From contig NZ_JAIWOF010000027.1 of assembly GCF_020217025.1 (NCBI RefSeq), forward strand, positions 1 to 10,000: a stretch of DNA of 10,000 bases, read 5' to 3'. Positions within the stretch are counted from its first letter, which is position 1. Each line of letters begins with the position of its first letter. The stretch comes from Flavobacterium sp. (GTDB taxonomy: Bacteria > Bacteroidota > Bacteroidia > Flavobacteriales > Flavobacteriaceae). The notes under the pieces are model-generated. The model had not been told where the DNA came from and did not search any database. It saw only the letters and a program-made list of their open reading frames with translations. Made by a program: the position numbers and the translations under genes. Positions 8,205 through 10,000 of the stretch are shown here, in pieces.

Positions 8205-9461
8205 CTATTTTTTTGGTAATTGAATTTGTGGTAAAGGTTTACAAAGAGTTTTATTTACGATTTTTTCTCTCATCAATTTCTTCTTGTTAAAATGACGAGA
8301 AATATTTTGAGTTATTTCTGTATAATTATCTTTTAATTCATTAGTCACTTTATCTTCCCATTGATGATAATAAACTTTTATAGAACGACAATTATTATGC
8401 TCAAAAATTGTATTTAATAATGTCCTATCAGACAATCCACAAGAATGACCCATTATTAAAACTTGAAACTTATCACTATCAATATAGTTTAATAGTTTGC
8501 TATAATTCGAATTTTGTAAATATTGAAAAGACTTAAAATTCCTTAGATATTCATTGTCATTAATATTTTCAATTCGTTTGTAATCTTCATCCATTTCATC
8601 TCCAAACCCAAAATTCATTAAATTTAATTCGTCATTTAATTTACCATGGATATGAAATAAATCAACTTTTATCTCACCTTCCTTAAGTCTGTTAACATAT
8701 CTATCTAAAGTGGAGGTATAATTAAAATTGAGCAATCGAATTTTTGCTTTATTTAAATCAGGGTTTAACTTTTCTTCTTTAAAAAAGATTTCTATTTCAT
8801 TAACATCATCAATATTATTAAACTCAGATCGCCAATTAGATTCATTATTAAAAACTGAAATAGGTCTTAATATATTATAAAAATCAATATTAATTGAATT
8901 AAATTCATTAGACGAATTTAAAAGATAATTATTCTCTATCTTCTCAATCAAATACTCTTCAAAAATTCTTTTAATTTCTTCAAATTCTGTATTCAATTTT
9001 TGAACTTTAATACTTTGTTCATTTTCCCAAAACTCTTCTGATTTAGAAACGTCTAAACATTTTGAATTAATTATCTTTTTTAATTGTCTGTAATACTCAT
9101 TTTCAATATCAACCCAATTTTGAATATTCTTTTGATTAACAATCTTAAAAAAAGAATTTTTATAAATAAGAACATGACTTCTTGGATATTGTCCTGTCAT
9201 GAAATTATTCCCAAATTCTGTATAAATTTCACCATCAGAAAACTTAATCTTCGCATTAAATTGTTTTATGAAATTTGCAAGCTCATATAAGTTTCTTGTG
9301 TTTTTAAAATCTACATCAAATAAATCCACAAAAGAAATAAAATCATCATTATGATTACTGTTTTTTACATTTGCCCAATAATCATCTATAAAATCCTTAT
9401 AACTCGTCGGCAAACCATGTGCTAAATCAAAACCGTTTCCAATAATCACTAATCTATTCAT
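8205..9461 (-). CDS. abiH: AbiH family phage abortive-infection protein
   Basis: Member of the AbiH family, named for the lactococcal plasmid gene that aborts phage infection; the molecular mechanism is not settled. The 418-residue product opens with the diagnostic block IIGNGFDLAHGLPTSY (6-21). Further conserved-looking blocks are WVDIENEY (116-123), NFNYTSTLD (245-253), HIHGKLND (270-277), GFGDEMDEDY (285-294) and MGHSCGLSDRTLL (337-349). The region at 124-180 is highly charged and probably helical. No signal peptide or membrane helix is visible, so it acts in the cytoplasm. The gene is clearly more AT-rich than its neighbours (one 60-base line at 8881 has only 10 G/C), with AAT, AAA and ATT dominating, which suggests transfer. 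It leads a two-gene unit with the DUF1398 gene. The ATG at 9461 is fixed by the family's short leader before the GNGFD loop. Confidence 0.93.
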   Translation of the reverse strand: MNRLVIIGNGFDLAHGLPTSYKDFIDDYWANVKNSNHNDDFISFVDLFDVDFKNTRNLYELANFIKQFNAKIKFSDGEIYTEFGNNFMTGQYPRSHVLIYKNSFFKIVNQKNIQNWVDIENEYYRQLKKIINSKCLDVSKSEEFWENEQSIKVQKLNTEFEEIKRIFEEYLIEKIENNYLLNSSNEFNSINIDFYNILRPISVFNNESNWRSEFNNIDDVNEIEIFFKEEKLNPDLNKAKIRLLNFNYTSTLDRYVNRLKEGEIKVDLFHIHGKLNDELNLMNFGFGDEMDEDYKRIENINDNEYLRNFKSFQYLQNSNYSKLLNYIDSDKFQVLIMGHSCGLSDRTLLNTIFEHNNCRSIKVYYHQWEDKVTNELKDNYTEITQNISRHFNKKKLMREKIVNKTLCKPLPQIQLPKK

Positions 9462-9481
9462 AAATCTAAAAATGCTTTTCT

Positions 9482-9489
9482 CAAAAATA
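9482..9489 (-). promoter_or_regulatory. Likely -7 element of the abiH-DUF1398 unit
   Basis: On the minus strand TATTTTTG (9489-9482) is identical to the -7 box in front of sdhC and would start transcription near 9477, about 15 nt before the abiH ATG. No TTG is found at the -33 distance; that position is occupied by the dyad repeat at 9508-9533. Confidence 0.42.
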
Positions 9490-9507
9490 CGTTTTTATTT
9501 TTATAAT

Positions 9508-9533
9508 GTGATTTCTCCTAAGGTCGAAATGAC
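9508..9533. repeat. Imperfect dyad of the GTCATTTCGACC...GAGAAATCAC type
   Basis: GTGATTTC (9508-9515) and GAAATGAC (9526-9533) are inverted with one mismatch around a centre containing CCT-A-AGG. Read on the minus strand it is GTCATTTCGACC followed by a GAGAAATCAC block, a short repeat that I recall being scattered between genes in flavobacteria. The role is unknown. Its position overlaps where the abiH -33 box would lie. Confidence 0.6.
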
Positions 9534-9553
9534 AAAATGGTTAAAAATATTTT

Positions 9554-9590
9554 CCTTGCGCACTTCGCGAAAAAACTTTGCGCCCTTTGC
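9554..9590. repeat. Degenerate tandem CTTTGCGC-CTTTGCG repeats
   Basis: Two copies of a 15-16 bp unit, CTTGCGCACTTCGCG (9555-9569) and CTTTGCGCCCTTTGCG (9576-9591), separated by AAAAAA. Each unit is itself two CTTTGCG half-units. Similar CTTTGCG strings are common between genes in Bacteroidota. The TTTG at 9577-9580 inside the second copy doubles as a promoter box. Confidence 0.65.
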
Positions 9591-9608
9591 GTTTAAACTC
9601 TACCTTTG
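9577..9608 (+). promoter_or_regulatory. Promoter of the alpha/beta hydrolase gene
   Basis: TTTG (9577-9580), exactly 20 bp, then TACCTTTG (9601-9608): a full match to the Bacteroidota -33/-7 consensus. The -7 box ends only 5 bp before the ATG at 9614, so transcription should begin at or within a few bases of the start codon. Confidence 0.6.
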
Positions 9609-9613
9609 CCCAC

Positions 9614-10000
9614 ATGAAAACCACGAACTTCAAAAACACTAAAATCAGTTACACCGACCAAGGAAAAGGAACGGCTGTGGTTTTATTGCATGGTTTTTTG
9701 GAAAATCAATCGATGTGGAAGGCGTTTGTTCCTGAATTGGTTAAAAAATACCGCATCATTACGATTGATTTATTAGGTCATGGTGAAACAGAATGTTTGG
9801 GTTATGTCCACACCATGGAAGACCAAGCCGATATGGTGCATCATGTGTTGCACGAATTAAAAATTAGAAAAGCGGTTTTAATTGGACATTCGATGGGCGG
9901 TTATGTGGCATTGGCTTTCGCCGAATTGTATCCCGATAACGTAAAAGGAATTGTATTACAAAACTCCACCTCAAGAGCTGATAGCGACGAACGAAAAGCA
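9614..10000 (+). CDS. Alpha/beta-fold hydrolase, C-terminus off the right edge
   Basis: The first 129 residues of a typical esterase-like alpha/beta hydrolase (family length about 250-280). Visible are the oxyanion-side HGFLENQSMW at 26-35, the strand and turn IDLLGHGET at 51-59, and the nucleophile elbow GHSMGG at 91-96 with Ser93 as catalytic serine. The acid and histidine of the triad are beyond the window. No signal peptide, so cytoplasmic. It resembles the BioH/MenH/lactonase-like group, but the substrate cannot be told from this part. The ATG at 9614 is the only suitable start: no in-frame start lies just upstream and the next Met is within the fold. It is divergent from abiH with 152 bp between them. 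Confidence 0.92.
   Translation, partial: MKTTNFKNTKISYTDQGKGTAVVLLHGFLENQSMWKAFVPELVKKYRIITIDLLGHGETECLGYVHTMEDQADMVHHVLHELKIRKAVLIGHSMGGYVALAFAELYPDNVKGIVLQNSTSRADSDERKA

Noticed and set aside
9084..9290. Plus-strand reading frame opposite abiH.
   Set aside because: Antisense shadow of an AT-rich gene, with Ile/Asn-rich composition and no promoter or family resemblance.

Overview
This window looks like a chromosome segment from a flavobacterium (Bacteroidota, Flavobacteriaceae, probably Flavobacterium or a near relative). The reasons are the low GC content, the near absence of Shine-Dalgarno sequences, promoter elements of the Bacteroidota TTG/TAnnTTTG type, a Sec lipoprotein with an acidic stretch directly after the lipobox cysteine, and the gene families themselves (fused di-haem SdhC, Asp-box 'VPS10-like' secreted protein). 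It is mostly ordinary core genome with one accessory insert. No gene-free stretch exceeds 300 bases; the longest is 2416-2594.

Left part (1-2462, minus strand): the start of a succinate dehydrogenase operon. A clear promoter (TTG, 20 bp, TATTTTTG) precedes sdhC, and 18 bp later comes sdhA, which runs off the left edge; sdhB is expected beyond it. SdhC carries an unusually large loop between its third and fourth membrane helices.

Middle (2595-6327, minus strand): two exported proteins of unknown role, probably co-transcribed. They are a 925-residue secreted Asp-box beta-propeller protein and, 82 bp downstream, a 290-residue lipoprotein whose tail after the cysteine looks like a surface-export signal. 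Divergent to them is an M24B Xaa-Pro aminopeptidase (6443-7735) with all metal ligands present, ending at a strong hairpin terminator.

Right part (7741-9613): a two-gene minus-strand unit, AbiH-family abortive-infection protein followed 3 bp later by a DUF1398 protein. The abiH gene is strikingly AT-rich compared with every neighbour, including its operon partner, so it is probably acquired. AbiH also shows a motif order that resembles SIR2-like NADases. The 152 bp upstream of it contain two different short repeat types of the kind scattered in Bacteroidota genomes. The second repeat contributes the -33 box of a near-perfect promoter for the last gene, an alpha/beta hydrolase (9614 to the right edge), whose transcript may be almost leaderless.

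The best candidate for something new is the abiH-DUF1398 pair as a possible two-component phage defence unit. This is inference from tight coupling, base composition and family; nothing in the window proves it.
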